A DNA stretch of 64,000 nucleotides from assembly GCA_025174535.1 (NCBI GenBank), contig JALBUN010000017.1:434001-498000 (forward strand), written 5' to 3'. Positions within the stretch are counted from its first letter, which is position 1. The number at the start of each line of letters is the position of its first letter. Below the pieces are notes generated by a model, which saw only the letters and a program-made list of their open reading frames with translations, made no database searches and was not told where the DNA came from. A program made the position numbers and the translations under genes. This DNA is from Cantharellus purpuraceus. Taxonomy: Eukaryota > Basidiomycota > Agaricomycetes > Cantharellales > Hydnaceae. Positions 10,824 through 21,642 of this stretch are shown piece after piece.

Positions 10824-13800
10824 TTAGTACACAATTTCAAATGCCCAAGCGTCGGACACCTTTTCAGCTGGTACATAGATGGTCGCTGCTCCTATCTGTA
10901 TTGTAAAGTTCAAAGGTTGTCCACTCCCACCCAGAAGGGTGATGGTATCATGCGCAAGCAAAGTATGGGTGAGTTGACAGTAAAGGAAGACGATGGCGAT
11001 GTCGTGACCGTGATGTAAAAAGCCACAGGGGCCGTGGTGAACCGTATGTTACTTGACTCCTGAGGACCGATAAACCAATAGTCAGTGGCATAGATGGATT
11101 TTCCTGCTTTCTCCAACTATGCACCGAGCCCTCAGAGTGTTGTGACCTCTGGTTCAACGACTGAACCATTTCCTGTGAGCCGTTAGCGCTTTAGCCGTAG
11201 ACTTTCAACTAGAAACTCACATAGCCAGTTGCCGTTTTTGGACACGATGTCAGCTAACATATGAATGGTTGTCGTGGAATTCATATGGTTTTCCCCTGAG
11301 GTTTGCGCGTTATATCCTGGGAAGGGGTTGACGGAGTTGCACATGGGATCCTATCGTACACAATACAACGCACCATAGTTGGAGGGGTCGAGACCAGAAT
11401 TGCTAAGGCACTAGGACTTTAGTCCCCAATGTCGCCAGAAGAGTGGTGGAGCTCGCACGCACCTCTCCCATTTATCCTGCTTCAAAACGCCATATGTTGT
11501 ATAGTCGGGAGTAGAAAAATCAACTAACAGGAGTTGATCATCAATTGGAAATCAGAACGATCAATTTACAGTAACTCACATGCCCAGGCATCTGTCGTCG
11601 ATTGAAACATTCTCCCTTCAAGGAACTTACGGTTGCCAACTGCAGATATATCATCAGCTCCAGGATCATGGATTCAAGAGTGGATGCCTACCTAGCCATG
11701 AGTTTTGTTACATTTGTGGTGCCCCCAATATCACACCAAAGAACATTAGTTCCATATGTATCCATGAGAATTTCCATCCGCAACTTTTGTATATCCTGGA
11801 TATAGTCTTTAACCTCAAAGTAACCTGTATATGGCTCGAGCTTGCTCCAGTTATACGCGTTGCGTGCCAACCCTCCCGGCCACGAGCTCAAACCATATTT
11901 CGCCCACGCGGGGTTATACCACTCAGGTGTGCTGAAATATGTCCCAGGAACGAGATCAGGATGACGGTTTGCCGCCGATTCAAATATCTCTTTGATGAAG
12001 TCGCGCTGAGAACCCAAAGCCATTGTCAAAAGATTTGTCGTACTTCTAGCATCAAACATTGAACGTGATGAACAATATAGGAGGTGGGGATACATGCCAT
12101 CATGATGTTAGAACGAAGTCTATTTGTAATGATTCTCTAGTCCGGTTTGCCGCAGCCAGGGAGATGTGAAGGTTACTCATACTTTGCCCCCGATTGCGCG
12201 AAAATGTCTGTGAAACTATCGGCACCCCAGTTCGCAGGAGTGGGATTGAACACTATGACCAAGATCGGTTACCAGTGTTACATGAAGTCTCTGGATTCAA
12301 GTATTGGGAATGAATTGATCGTATAAGAATTCTTTTCCGTATGTTTTTTTGTGGTGTACCCAAGTCGGACTGTTAGTGTTGTTTGGCTAGGAAGGTGAGA
12401 AGCACGCCATGAATCGTTCACGCATTAATTGCACTTCGTGCATTTGCCACTAGTACCATTCTAGGAACCGCGTGAGTTTATACAATAATGGGATTAATGC
12501 CACACACCCGCGTATTGCTACAAATCCATGGAACATTTAGAAGGATGCTCACCTGGAGGCAATTCGGACACGCACTTTACCAGAAGGCGTAAATGCAGGG
12601 ATCTGATGTAGCAAAAAAAATTAAAACCATTATCATGATTGCCCATCATTCCTATTAACACTAACGCTGTATTTTCCCTAGTGAACGAATATACTAGAAA
12701 ACTACATCAGCCGCTGTATATACCCACCGCTCGATTGGTTAAGTACCCGAACTGTGACGTTGAATTCAACTGGATGAAGCAAAAACAGAGAAATAACATA
12801 TTACGTTCTTTCGCGTCCTCAAACCATTTCGGGGCTTCGTGCTGGGCGAAGCTAGTAAGCGAATTGTCATATTCCGGTATGCCTGCTACAATCTCGAAGC
12901 TTGGACTGATGGCTACCACCGTCCTTTTGTGTCTTTCACGATTGCCACTGCTTGGGTTGTCATCCCTCGCGCTGCTCCGTTCACGTTAACAACCCCTACC
13001 TTTATACGGGCCTGGTCTTCGGCACGTAAGCGGTTCAACACCCCAGCATAGACTGTCCGTAGATGGGGACTGGAGACCTCGACAGTGTGCCGACCAGTAA
13101 GCCACGAGAATAGACCAAAGTCAAAGGGGAGGTTATTGATGCCAACTTCTACAACCTGCACAACAGATCCCTTCGCTGCGGTATAATCCAGGACATCCAT
13201 AAAAATGAAGGCGGTTGTTTCTATAGAGGAAACGGGAAGCGCGCTGTAGTTATACCACTGGTTTCGCAACCTCGCACATTGGCCAGTCCAAAAGTTTTGG
13301 ACGAAGGTCAAGATAAAGACGTAGAGGTAAAAAGACTCATTCCAAATACGTGGAATCTGGTAGTGCCAACTGCACCCGATGGGTGAATTACCGAGCTCAA
13401 AGGTTCTCTAGCATTAAGAGGAACCTAGAAATAATGGATATGAGTCGTATTTCCATCAATTCCTTTAGAGGTATAGGTGTAATTTTTGAAAGAAGAATGT
13501 GTAACTGAATGTAAAGCAGAAGCTGCTGACTACATACGAGATGACAACACCCTGTGTAGTATTGCTCATTAAATTGACTCGACTATTGAGGATTTTGAAC
13601 TTACGCGGCCGTTCTTCCACCCAGGTATAAGGATGGGCTGGGTGACAATCGTACCATCACTGTATGTAACGGAAATGTTGTTCGTATAAATGCTCCCTCC
13701 GTCACCTGAACCTAACAGATGGAGCAACTGAGACGTCCAGACGTCAAATTGATGCTCTGTCCTTGCGCAAGAACATTTTCCGGTGACGAGGAACCCCATG

Positions 13801-14093
13801 GCGGGAGCGTGAACTAAATTAAATGCTTCTTCATTAAGACCTGCATTGTGAAGTTGCGAGTTAGAGACTTACATTTATTCCACGATACGCAAGGATTCCT
13901 GTGTGAACTTGATTGAGAGGATAACTTCCGCTATTACCATTGAAGTTTGCTCCACCAGGTGACAAAGATATGCCTTTGTTGTTGAAGTAAGAGTCCAAGT
14001 CAACACTGACTGAGAACCCATGATTAGGGGAAGCAGACAGAGCATTCAGAAAGGCGAATGACACGACAAAAAAAGCCTTAAACAACCTGATGA
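10824..14093 (-). pseudogene. GH29 alpha-L-fucosidase pseudogene
   Basis: Exon 1 (about 14093-13873) has a secretion-type hydrophobic stretch (LFKAFFVVSFAFLNALSA) and the N-terminal domain start VDLDSYFNNKGIS; its donor is GTAAGT. Later pieces keep the family order: the mid N-terminal domain (GRHTVEVSSPHL, 12913-13311), AQHEAPKWFEDAK near 12810 that leads into the catalytic barrel, FNPTPANWGADSF near 12220, HHDGMY near 12100, PGTYFSTPEWYNPAW, YGTNVLWCDIGG (nucleophile-region Asp kept), LADIVSKNGN near 11250, IYATDYWFIGPQ, and the C-terminus ending FEIVY with TAA at 10824. Damage: TGA at 11132-11134 and TAG at 11117-11119 in one exon, a frameshift near 13735, a frameshift before HHDG near 12110, no convincing FGIFIHWG motif, and no usable ATG. 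Secreted fucose-removing enzyme in ancestry, now dead. Confidence 0.8.
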
Positions 14094-14802
14094 GAGCGAA
14101 AGAGGAGGTAATCCTCGAAAACAGGGGATTGTGAGCTGCTTTATTGAACGTTAAATACACTTGATGTAATTGCCGTCGGTCCGCGAACAGGCGAACAAAT
14201 AGCGCGGTCCAAGGCCCCTCGCTGATGCACCAGCGCAATTAGTGAAGTAGGACTGCCATCATCATATGTGTTATGCAGAGCCATGGCCCATCACATGATG
14301 CTCCGCGTGGACCCTGGTCTGCAAGACCTTCGTCCAGGTAGCCTCGGCAGAAACCCACGGTTCTTCACGGTTCTCAATGTGTCACATTTTCGATACCAAT
14401 CATGAAAGGGGAAAAAGTGTCGTGCAAAATGCCAGGTCATCATCTCAGCAAAGGAGATGAAGACTTAAATTGGAAATGTCAGCTGGTCCTTCATCTGCCT
14501 TCGATGCCGTTTGCGGCTGGAGGGAGTACGAAGGACCGGTCCGTGAATTGATAATTATAGTAACATGAATTGAATAAACAAACAAAGTATGCGTGCCTCA
14601 GAGTTTGCATGTTCCGGATTGTTGGAGGGAAAATTCAAGGAGGGGCCCTCACATCTTGAACCTGAAATCGGCGAGTAAGCGACAACGATTATAGCGGGCC
14701 GGCTGTGAGCTGGGAAACTGAGATCGGCATTAGGCTAGCACTCTAAACGCATGAAGTGACTAGGTCAGAGGTGTTGCAAAACGAACATGTGTTGTATAAG
14801 CG
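14094..14802. other. intergenic, nothing recognised
   Basis: Former upstream region of the fucosidase pseudogene. No coding signal on either strand. Confidence 0.5.
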
Positions 14803-15027
14803 TGTAAGAATATATGTTCGGACTTCGAAGAGTAACTAAGTTCGACTAGATAACCGGTCAAAAACAAGTTTGTTGTTCGAGGTCAAAAGATTATTGCATG
14901 TATCTACGTCTTATCTACCTATATAAGTGAGACGGTTCACTGTCTCACTTTAATCTCAACGAAATCAGTTGTTATATCGGAGTTTGAGTATTAGGTTCTG
15001 TACTCCGTTGAGTCCGGGTTCCTTACA
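14803..15027. repeat. candidate solo LTR, 225 bp
   Basis: Starts TGTAAG and ends CTTACA, an inverted 6-bp terminus in the TG...CA form of LTRs. It contains a TATA-like box (CTATATAAGTGAG, about 14930) followed by a short inverted repeat (GTGAGACGG.TCACTGTCTCAC), as expected for an LTR promoter. The 5-bp flanks (AAGCG and CCCGC) do not match, so insertion is not proven. Confidence 0.4.
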
Positions 15028-15774
15028 CCCGCCCTCCCTGTTCTCGCAGAGAACAGTAGACAGAAATATGTTAAGGTGTATCAGTAAGTGAATTCACTGC
15101 GTTATGAAGTAAAATGACAAGAACGCAGCAATCTGTAGTGTATAATGAATAAACTGCATAATTTTCGATTACTAGTCCTCAGATGCGCTGAAAGGCAGTT
15201 CCCCGAACACGTTTTCCATGCATAAAATGCTCCCCTGCGTCGTGGACGCGTTGGCAGCTCGACCCTGCTCCGTGAACGTAGTAAGTTTCAGTTTGAATGC
15301 AAAGAAGTGTCATGGCCACATAATACTGGCGTTTCACTATCTTAGCATCTAACCTCCATGTCTGAGCAAGTGAATGTATGTGGTCCTGCGGCACATGTGT
15401 GATGGCTGATACTATCGACGTTGGTTACTAGCACCCGTCTGACTTGCCAGAGGCTGAAGCCCAGAAATATAACACTGAAGCGCCGCGCCGATCGTGGTTT
15501 CATAGCCTGATATCAGGCATCTTCGCTCTGACCATATCTGAGCAAGGCAAGGTCTGTCTGCGTAGCCCTGCGGTAGACATCCGATAACTCATACTCAACT
15601 CGTGCTAGGTTGAAGACCAGGAACATAACCATGAAGGTCTGTGCCGGTCTTGGTTCCATCACCTCACATTGTCCTTGAATTACTGCTGTGTTTAGACACC
15701 CTCGCTCCTGCTAACCCTCCGTCCCGCGACATTACTACCACTGCCTCAGGGTCTGATCCTGCCGAGATAAGTGA
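15028..15774. other. intergenic with a diverged short duplication
   Basis: No gene is supported. Two related stretches, about 15448-15530 and 15608-15660, share the pattern AGGCTGAAG(C/A)CCAG.AA.ATAAC..TGAAG...G(C/T)GCCG.TC(G/T)TGGTT(T/C)CAT and are probably an old local duplication. Confidence 0.4.
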
Positions 15775-16880
15775 CAGCTCATATGCCTCATTATCGCCCT
15801 GATGCACCCATCTGGTCATTCTACGTGAAGGAAACGGAGGCCGAGAACAAGGGATTGGCGAAGCGATGGCAGAGTGGCCATGACACTCTTTTGGTATCCG
15901 TGAGTCCAGATTTTCGTCGGCTCGCGGTCAAAGTCTGACGTGCCTCAGGCCGGTCTGTCCGTTGGAATTCTGATTGCTTTCCTTATCTAGGGGCAGAAAG
16001 GATTGCAGGCAGAGCTACAAAGCACGCTACTGCTTTTCTGCTTTTTAAACGTGTCCGGGTCTTCCTTCACTCCATCCACTTTGTACTTGCATGTGAATTA
16101 CCTATGGTGTACTAGCCTGACGTTTACCCTCATCTGTGCACTGGCTAGAGTGCTTTCCAAAGGCTGGCTCGCAAAGCATGCATCAGCATCTTCTGGAGTG
16201 TCTTCCATCGATGCTTGTGAGCGTCATCTTCGTGCCATTGGGGCTTTCAAGTGGCATTTTGGTGTAGTCATCAGCGGCATCCCGTTTCTGATCCGCTTGC
16301 CCTCTTCTAGTTCTTCCCAAGAGTCGTACTATTCATCTTGAATTGGCTATACCATTGTCGGCTTGGTCCTCTTCACTGCAGCCGTCTGTCTTTTGGGGAC
16401 CGTCTTACCGTGGTTCTCCCCGAGATGTCCACTTCCAAGAACAATGTCTAATTTTATCCTGGGGATGGCAGTACTTACATGATACAAGAAAGACCATACC
16501 TTTTCTTATGGGGTGGGAAAGTTTGACTCTGGGAAGCGTATGTCGTTCTGGGACACGCTTGCGGATCTGCGTTATAAGCCAGTTTAGACGGTACTCGAAG
16601 TGGCAATCTTCTCTCATGGGTCATTGCAAACTCTGCTGTAAAGGAAATCATTGAAGAGGCTGTCCGAGTTGTAGCAGGCATGCCTTTGTCACATTTCGAC
16701 GCATGGGGGGTGTGATGGCCAAAGTCTGGAGCGGTGTCAGTACTTTGCGACAGGGTCTGCTGATGCTTTAAGTTGTTCTCCAGATCTCACAATAGCCGCT
16801 GATAATATCAATCAAGTCGAGGTTTATCTGTATGCTCTGCTCCAGGTTGCGAAGAACGACCCCCAAGTCATGCCTTGAAT
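15775..16880 (+). pseudogene. DUF6535-type membrane protein relic (second subfamily)
   Basis: Reading from 15790: PIWSFYVKETEAENKGLAKRW, then TLLVS, an intron of about 49 bp (GTGAGT...CCTCAG), then AGLSVGILIAFLI followed by TAG. The intron sits exactly where exon 2 ends in the intact DUF6535 genes (LLIF then AGLF). Downstream come FTPSTLYLHVNYLWCTSLTF, ALARVLSKGWLAKH and VLPWFSPRCPLP, the conserved helices and the C-P motif after the last membrane segment. A further patch reaches QVEVYLYALLQVAKND near 16870. It has several stops and frame changes and is dead. Its sequence differs strongly from the 37-50 kb cluster, so it belongs to another DUF6535 subfamily. Confidence 0.65.
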
Positions 16881-17636
16881 TATTCCAAGCTGGGACAACC
16901 ATTGCACCCGGTGGGATAATAATATACAGACGTCCCTGCAGTCCCTTGCATTTTGCGTGCGGACAGAGAGCCTACTAGCGGCAAAAAAGGACGATCACCT
17001 GGGCACCGAGGCCTGTTGGTGTTGAAAGCAGACGTCATAGAGCCCGCTGGGGCGACTGGCATTAGCATGGTGGCTGCCAAGACGTGCTCGTGTCCACATG
17101 CTCGTCCATTTAAACATCAAGCTTCCGGGGGCCCGACAAACCAGCCGTCTCGAGGTATGCAAAAATCACACATTACAGCAACTGTCTTAAAATAAACATC
17201 CTTTGATTGACTCAATCTCGCTTCTCCCCAGCCCAGTCGCACTGGTAGCGCTGGGCCTTGTTGAACAAACTCATCATGGACGAGACGTCTGTCCCTTTCG
17301 TCGTCCTCTAGGAAAAAGCACTGCAAATGTGAGCGTTGGTCCGGGGTTCTGACGGGTTCGGCGTATGGTTTCGCGAGGTGCGGGTAGAGGTGGGAGATGC
17401 ATCGAGCACAGGTGCATTCCTAAAGGATGAGCCAGAAACGGTAGAAAACCAGCCTGTAGTGCGTTCACTAATCACAGCTGGGGACGGGCAAATCGACGAC
17501 CAATTTGCAGGCTGAAGGGACTGAACAACATCTTTTTAGTTTACTGTCGATTCACCGGTTCATTAGGCTAAGAGGGTTCGCGCGTTGACCACAAGTACAC
17601 ATATGTGGGAAGAGGCACGCAAGGTGTGGTTGGGGT

Positions 17637-17885
17637 TGTGGGACGGGTGCGAGCGAGAGCGAGAGAGGCCGCGAGTAGAGTACGTGTGGGCGGAGAAGAT
17701 GTGAGTGGAGTGGGGGGGTGGTGTTTTGGAAAGGTGGCAGGGAGCAGATTGGGAAGTTGGGGGTAGTTGTTCAGAGCATGAGGAGTAGTAGAGGTGGAAA
17801 GCGAAGAGGGGGGGATATGGCGAGGCGGGGGAGTCGAGAGGGTGAAACGGGAGGGGGAGGCGGAAGGGGATGAAGGCCGGGTGTC
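17637..17885. repeat. purine-rich, G-rich tract
   Basis: About 250 bp in which the plus strand is almost entirely G and A with some T, including GAGCGAGAGCGAGAGAGG, a seven-G run near 17712 and repeated GGGGGA blocks up to about 17875. The strand asymmetry is abrupt at both ends. Several G-runs lie close enough to form G-quadruplexes. No coding frame matches it. Confidence 0.6.
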
Positions 17886-18361
17886 ATTTTGTTGAAGAAC
17901 AAGTCCTGATCAGATGTGAGTAACTTCTAAGTGTTTCGTGCAGGAGAAGTTCGTCTATGGGTTACCAGACATGCATCGATTCTGCTAGACCTTTGTTGCT
18001 GCTTTTATTCAGAAAATTGCGCTGCAGTCTATTGATTATGTCCTAGTGGATTAAGATGACGACGAGGACGAGACTGAAGAGTGAGATAGCGAGCAGTGCT
18101 TTGACGAAGAGGAGGGAGCGTAGATGCCATTGAGTTTGTCAATACATGAACAGTAAGATCATGAAAGGTCTAGGTGACATGAAATTCATTTTGACTTCAT
18201 TTGTACTCATTTTGGCACCCCGTGAACGCTGTAATGTGTATGCCAACGTACACGTCATCAGACCCCTTGGGCCAGTATTGATAAGTAGAATTGACAAATG
18301 GGACTGCGCATCCAACATCAACTATCTTCACAATGTGATGGACAGTGAAGCACCATCAACT

Positions 18362-18800
18362 CATAATATCGAGCTCAACGGGAGATGTACAGCAAGATAT
18401 GAAAGAGTGGTGGTTTCATGAATGCCGGAATGGAAACAGACAGGTTCTGAGACTCGGAGTCGACAAGCCATCTAAAGCCATGTTTCTCCTCGTCTGTCTC
18501 TTGCAATCTCTGTAAGATCTTCAGTGCTCAACGTTCAACGACCATCACGGCAACGTCAGTTTAATCGAATTTTGGTCTCAAGGACTAAATTGGTTCGAGC
18601 TCAATGGGAGATGCACCAATATATGAAAATAGGGCTGGTTTTATGAACGCCGGAATTGAGGCTTACAGAGACTCGGAGTCGAAAAAGCGAGTTTTATGTC
18701 CGCCGCATCTTCTCCCCCGAGTCTCGTTCAACGTCAAGAACCACGGCGGCGTCAATTGCTCCAATTCCCATGCTCTTTCAAGGACTAACCTCATAGTATT
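18362..18800. repeat. diverged tandem duplication, about 226-bp period
   Basis: The block at about 18372-18475 (GAGCTCAACGGGAGATG...ATGAA.GCCGGAAT..A...AGACTCGGAGTCGA) recurs at about 18598-18690 (GAGCTCAATGGGAGATG...). The following segments also correspond (CTCAACGTTCAACG..CACGGCAACGTCA near 18530; CGTTCAACGTCAAGAACCAC near 18725). Non-coding. Confidence 0.55.
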
Positions 18801-19146
18801 CTCTTCTATTAGTACGGATATATCCGTGATTCGTTGGTGACGCGACACATGCAAGCCGGCCACGTTCTTGAAAAGGATCCAAGGTGCACGCCATGCAGCG
18901 CCTTCTGCCTGCCCCACGCTGGCTGGAACAAGCACGGCATGCGTTATTAAAGCCCGAAGTCAAAGGAAGCTAAACATCGCCGGGAAGCCTTTGACAATCT
19001 GAATGACTCCGCGACCTCAACAAGCAAATTTCGCACACGGCAACTCCCGGACTCTACGGCATATTCGGCCTCAATGACGGTAAGGCTTTGGCTCCCACAC
19101 AAGCACATACATGCGCACATAGAGTGTTTTCCGGGACACTTATGAT

Positions 19147-19217
19147 CACCTAAAAAGGCATGATTTATCGGTGCCTTTTCTATCTCAGAATAGATATGAT
19201 AGATCTCATTTTAGGTG
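19147..19217. repeat. nested inverted repeat (stem-loop)
   Basis: CACCTAAAA (19147-19155) pairs perfectly with TTTTAGGTG (19209-19217). Inside, AAAAGGCA (19153-19160) pairs with TGCCTTTT (19172-19179). The two pairings overlap, so they may be alternative folds. It could be a relic of a small inverted-repeat element. No target duplication was identified. Confidence 0.45.
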
Positions 19218-19857
19218 GCCCCTTATGAAACTTGGTCTGCCAGATCCTGACTACAATGCGTGGGAACCGCGCCAAATGCTTGCGGCCTGTAGATATCGGT
19301 CCGCATCGGGGCACACCGGGCAGACCGGGGCGCCCGGCCGGGATCGATGACTACTGGATGCGCCCCCCTCCAGGGTATTGGTCCCTGTCCAAGGATCTGA
19401 TTTGCTCGTGCACAAGGCTCCAAATGTAGACTGCGGGCACGAGGATAATTGTATTGCGACACTTTCAAGGTACTGCATATGGAGTAATATGGCCTTCCAG
19501 ATGATATCCCACGCAGAAACCTCAGTGGCAGGCCCTAGGCACTCTGTTCGGTCCGTTACTCTATCCCCCCACTGTATTCTGTCACTAGTTGAAGATTTTA
19601 GCACACGGCCTGGCGCCATAAATGACCTTTGAGGATAGACGCCATGGTGTGTCCGATCTATCAGTAAATTGGCTCTGCCACATTTAGCATCCCGGCGTAC
19701 GGAATGTTTGAATTGTTTTTTTTGGAGGATATTAGCTCGGCATTTTATGCCTTAGTGGCGACAAAATTTTTTTTTTTTTTATCACGAGCGCGCATTCCAC
19801 GTCTGGCTGCTATATTTTTAGCTCCTCGATGCACCGATAGACGTTTTTCAAAGTCCG

Positions 19858-19940
19858 GATGCATCTATCAATTGTATATTTCGCTTTGCCAGATTTCTCG
19901 CGTCTATCAATATTTCGCCTTGCCAGATTTTTAGCGCCTG
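19858..19940. repeat. two-copy short tandem repeat
   Basis: A unit of about 36-38 bp (CTATCAAT..TATTTCGC(T/C)TTGCCAGATTT..CGC) occurs twice in direct succession at about 19866-19902 and 19904-19938. Non-coding. Confidence 0.5.
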
Positions 19941-21471
19941 GCCGCATGCGTGACCCTTTGAGAGAACCTGTGTTAGATGTACACCGCCTCGTCCTTTTTG
20001 ATATGCACCGTGTGAGAACGTGCGCGCCTGATAAAGCAGATCAAGAGCGGGTGGGTGCACGGAAATATGCGAGGATATCATGGGGGAGTCCAGGAACGTG
20101 CGAACGTCCAGAAGCCTTGACCTTGCCAGATTCCGGTGTCTAGAGGAGTAGGTGTTCGGGGATTGGGCGATTCCCGTCCCACTAGTTTCTCCGTAGAGTG
20201 GTGTATGCATGGTGTGTGCAGCCAGATGGCTGATCTCCGCTCCAAGAGAGTGGCTCAGAATAAACACAGGTCACTTTGAAATTATCCTACGAGAACTAGT
20301 CTAGCGAGATGTGGTGGTGGTTGAGGGAGTGCAGATAATAAATCACGAGATGAGATGGTGGTTGAAGGGTGTTGTAGTACATGTCACTGATCCAGAAATA
20401 TGGGACCAATAGACAAGAAGAATGCGGGAAGCCAGATACAGCCTGGATCTTATTGTTCGAGAAATGGCACTGTGGCGCTGGCGGTAATTCCAAGATTGGC
20501 ACTATCATCATGCGCGTTGCTGTGTGATTGCGCGAATTCAAGGACGAGGGGTTGGTTCCGGAGACTGCGCCTGCATGTGGGCACCCGCTTGAGATGCATG
20601 TCCCAAACGCCGCCTTGCATAGCGTTGTGCATAGTGATGATAGACAGTGTGTTGTTGTCCTGCGTGATAGTGAGGTGGCAAACTGCTGGTGGATCTCGAT
20701 CGTGTGCCACATATCAGCTGTGTATGGGAGATAGAAACCACGGCCGTAAAAATGGCAGCACGGCCAGCAATCCACGAGGGGCCGGGAACAGTTACAAACA
20801 ACCTGACACAGATGGTGCCCTCAATGGAGGTGCAAGTGTGTCCATGTATCATGGGAACCGTGTTCAGTTCCAAACGCCTCGGAGAGAAGTAGAATCATGT
20901 GGGCATTAATGAACTGGGCCGCACGACAGCGGAACATCTAAACTCAAGGAAAATTCCGGGGGGTGATATTGAGGGGCCCCACACCTCGTGATGATGGGGG
21001 AAGGAACTCACGCCAAAAGATTACACAAAGATTATCCAAGAGAGGCAGGCGTACCCCTCCTAGAATGGCAGGTTCGTGCCCAAGAGGCGGCTCAGAGCCC
21101 GACTGCTGGGCGCAGATACTCCTTAAACAGTATCCAACGGCTCTAGAGGACGCCATCGACGGTTCTGAGCCCATTTTATGCAGGATAGTAGAGCTACAGG
21201 CTACTTTACATGATTATAATGCGCGTATTTTCAGAGTGATATCAGGGGGAAGGAGGAATAAAGCAAAGAGCCAGATGAGTATCCTAACCAAAAGACTGGC
21301 GCTGGGCGCATCTATGGTCGTCCAAAGGTGGTAATTTGTAGCAGGAAGTAAATCCAGGAATGGATTGCGAGAAGTATGCTCATTGTTCTTCACATTTCAC
21401 CATGGGGTTATCGCCTTTGGTTGACCCTGCAACATGCATGCTTGTCTACACGGGTTCTCATGATAACCCAC

Positions 21472-21481
21472 CCATATAAGT
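21472..21481 (+). promoter_or_regulatory. TATA-like box upstream of the HMG-box gene
   Basis: CCATATAAG, about 165 bp before the first ATG of the HMG-box gene. The spacing suits a core promoter with a 5' leader of roughly 130 bases. Based on sequence and position only. Confidence 0.4.
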
Positions 21482-21642
21482 AGTGCACGCAACTTGATGG
21501 CTGCTGCCAGTGCACACTGCCAAAGAGTTGCGATCTCCCTTGAATTCTCTTATCAACGTGTCCGTCTCATCTCTCCCCACTATATCGTATAAAACATGGA
21601 ACCTAGTGTGTACTAATCCACATCTGCCCCAAAACGTATCTG

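Larger units (their letters stand above)
16881..21460. other. gene-poor region, no supported genes
   Basis: About 4.6 kb in which no frame shows convincing coding sequence or domain motifs on either strand. It contains the purine-rich tract, diverged duplication, stem-loop and short tandem repeat listed separately, and a 15-T run near 19766-19780. It probably consists of decayed repeats. Confidence 0.5.
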
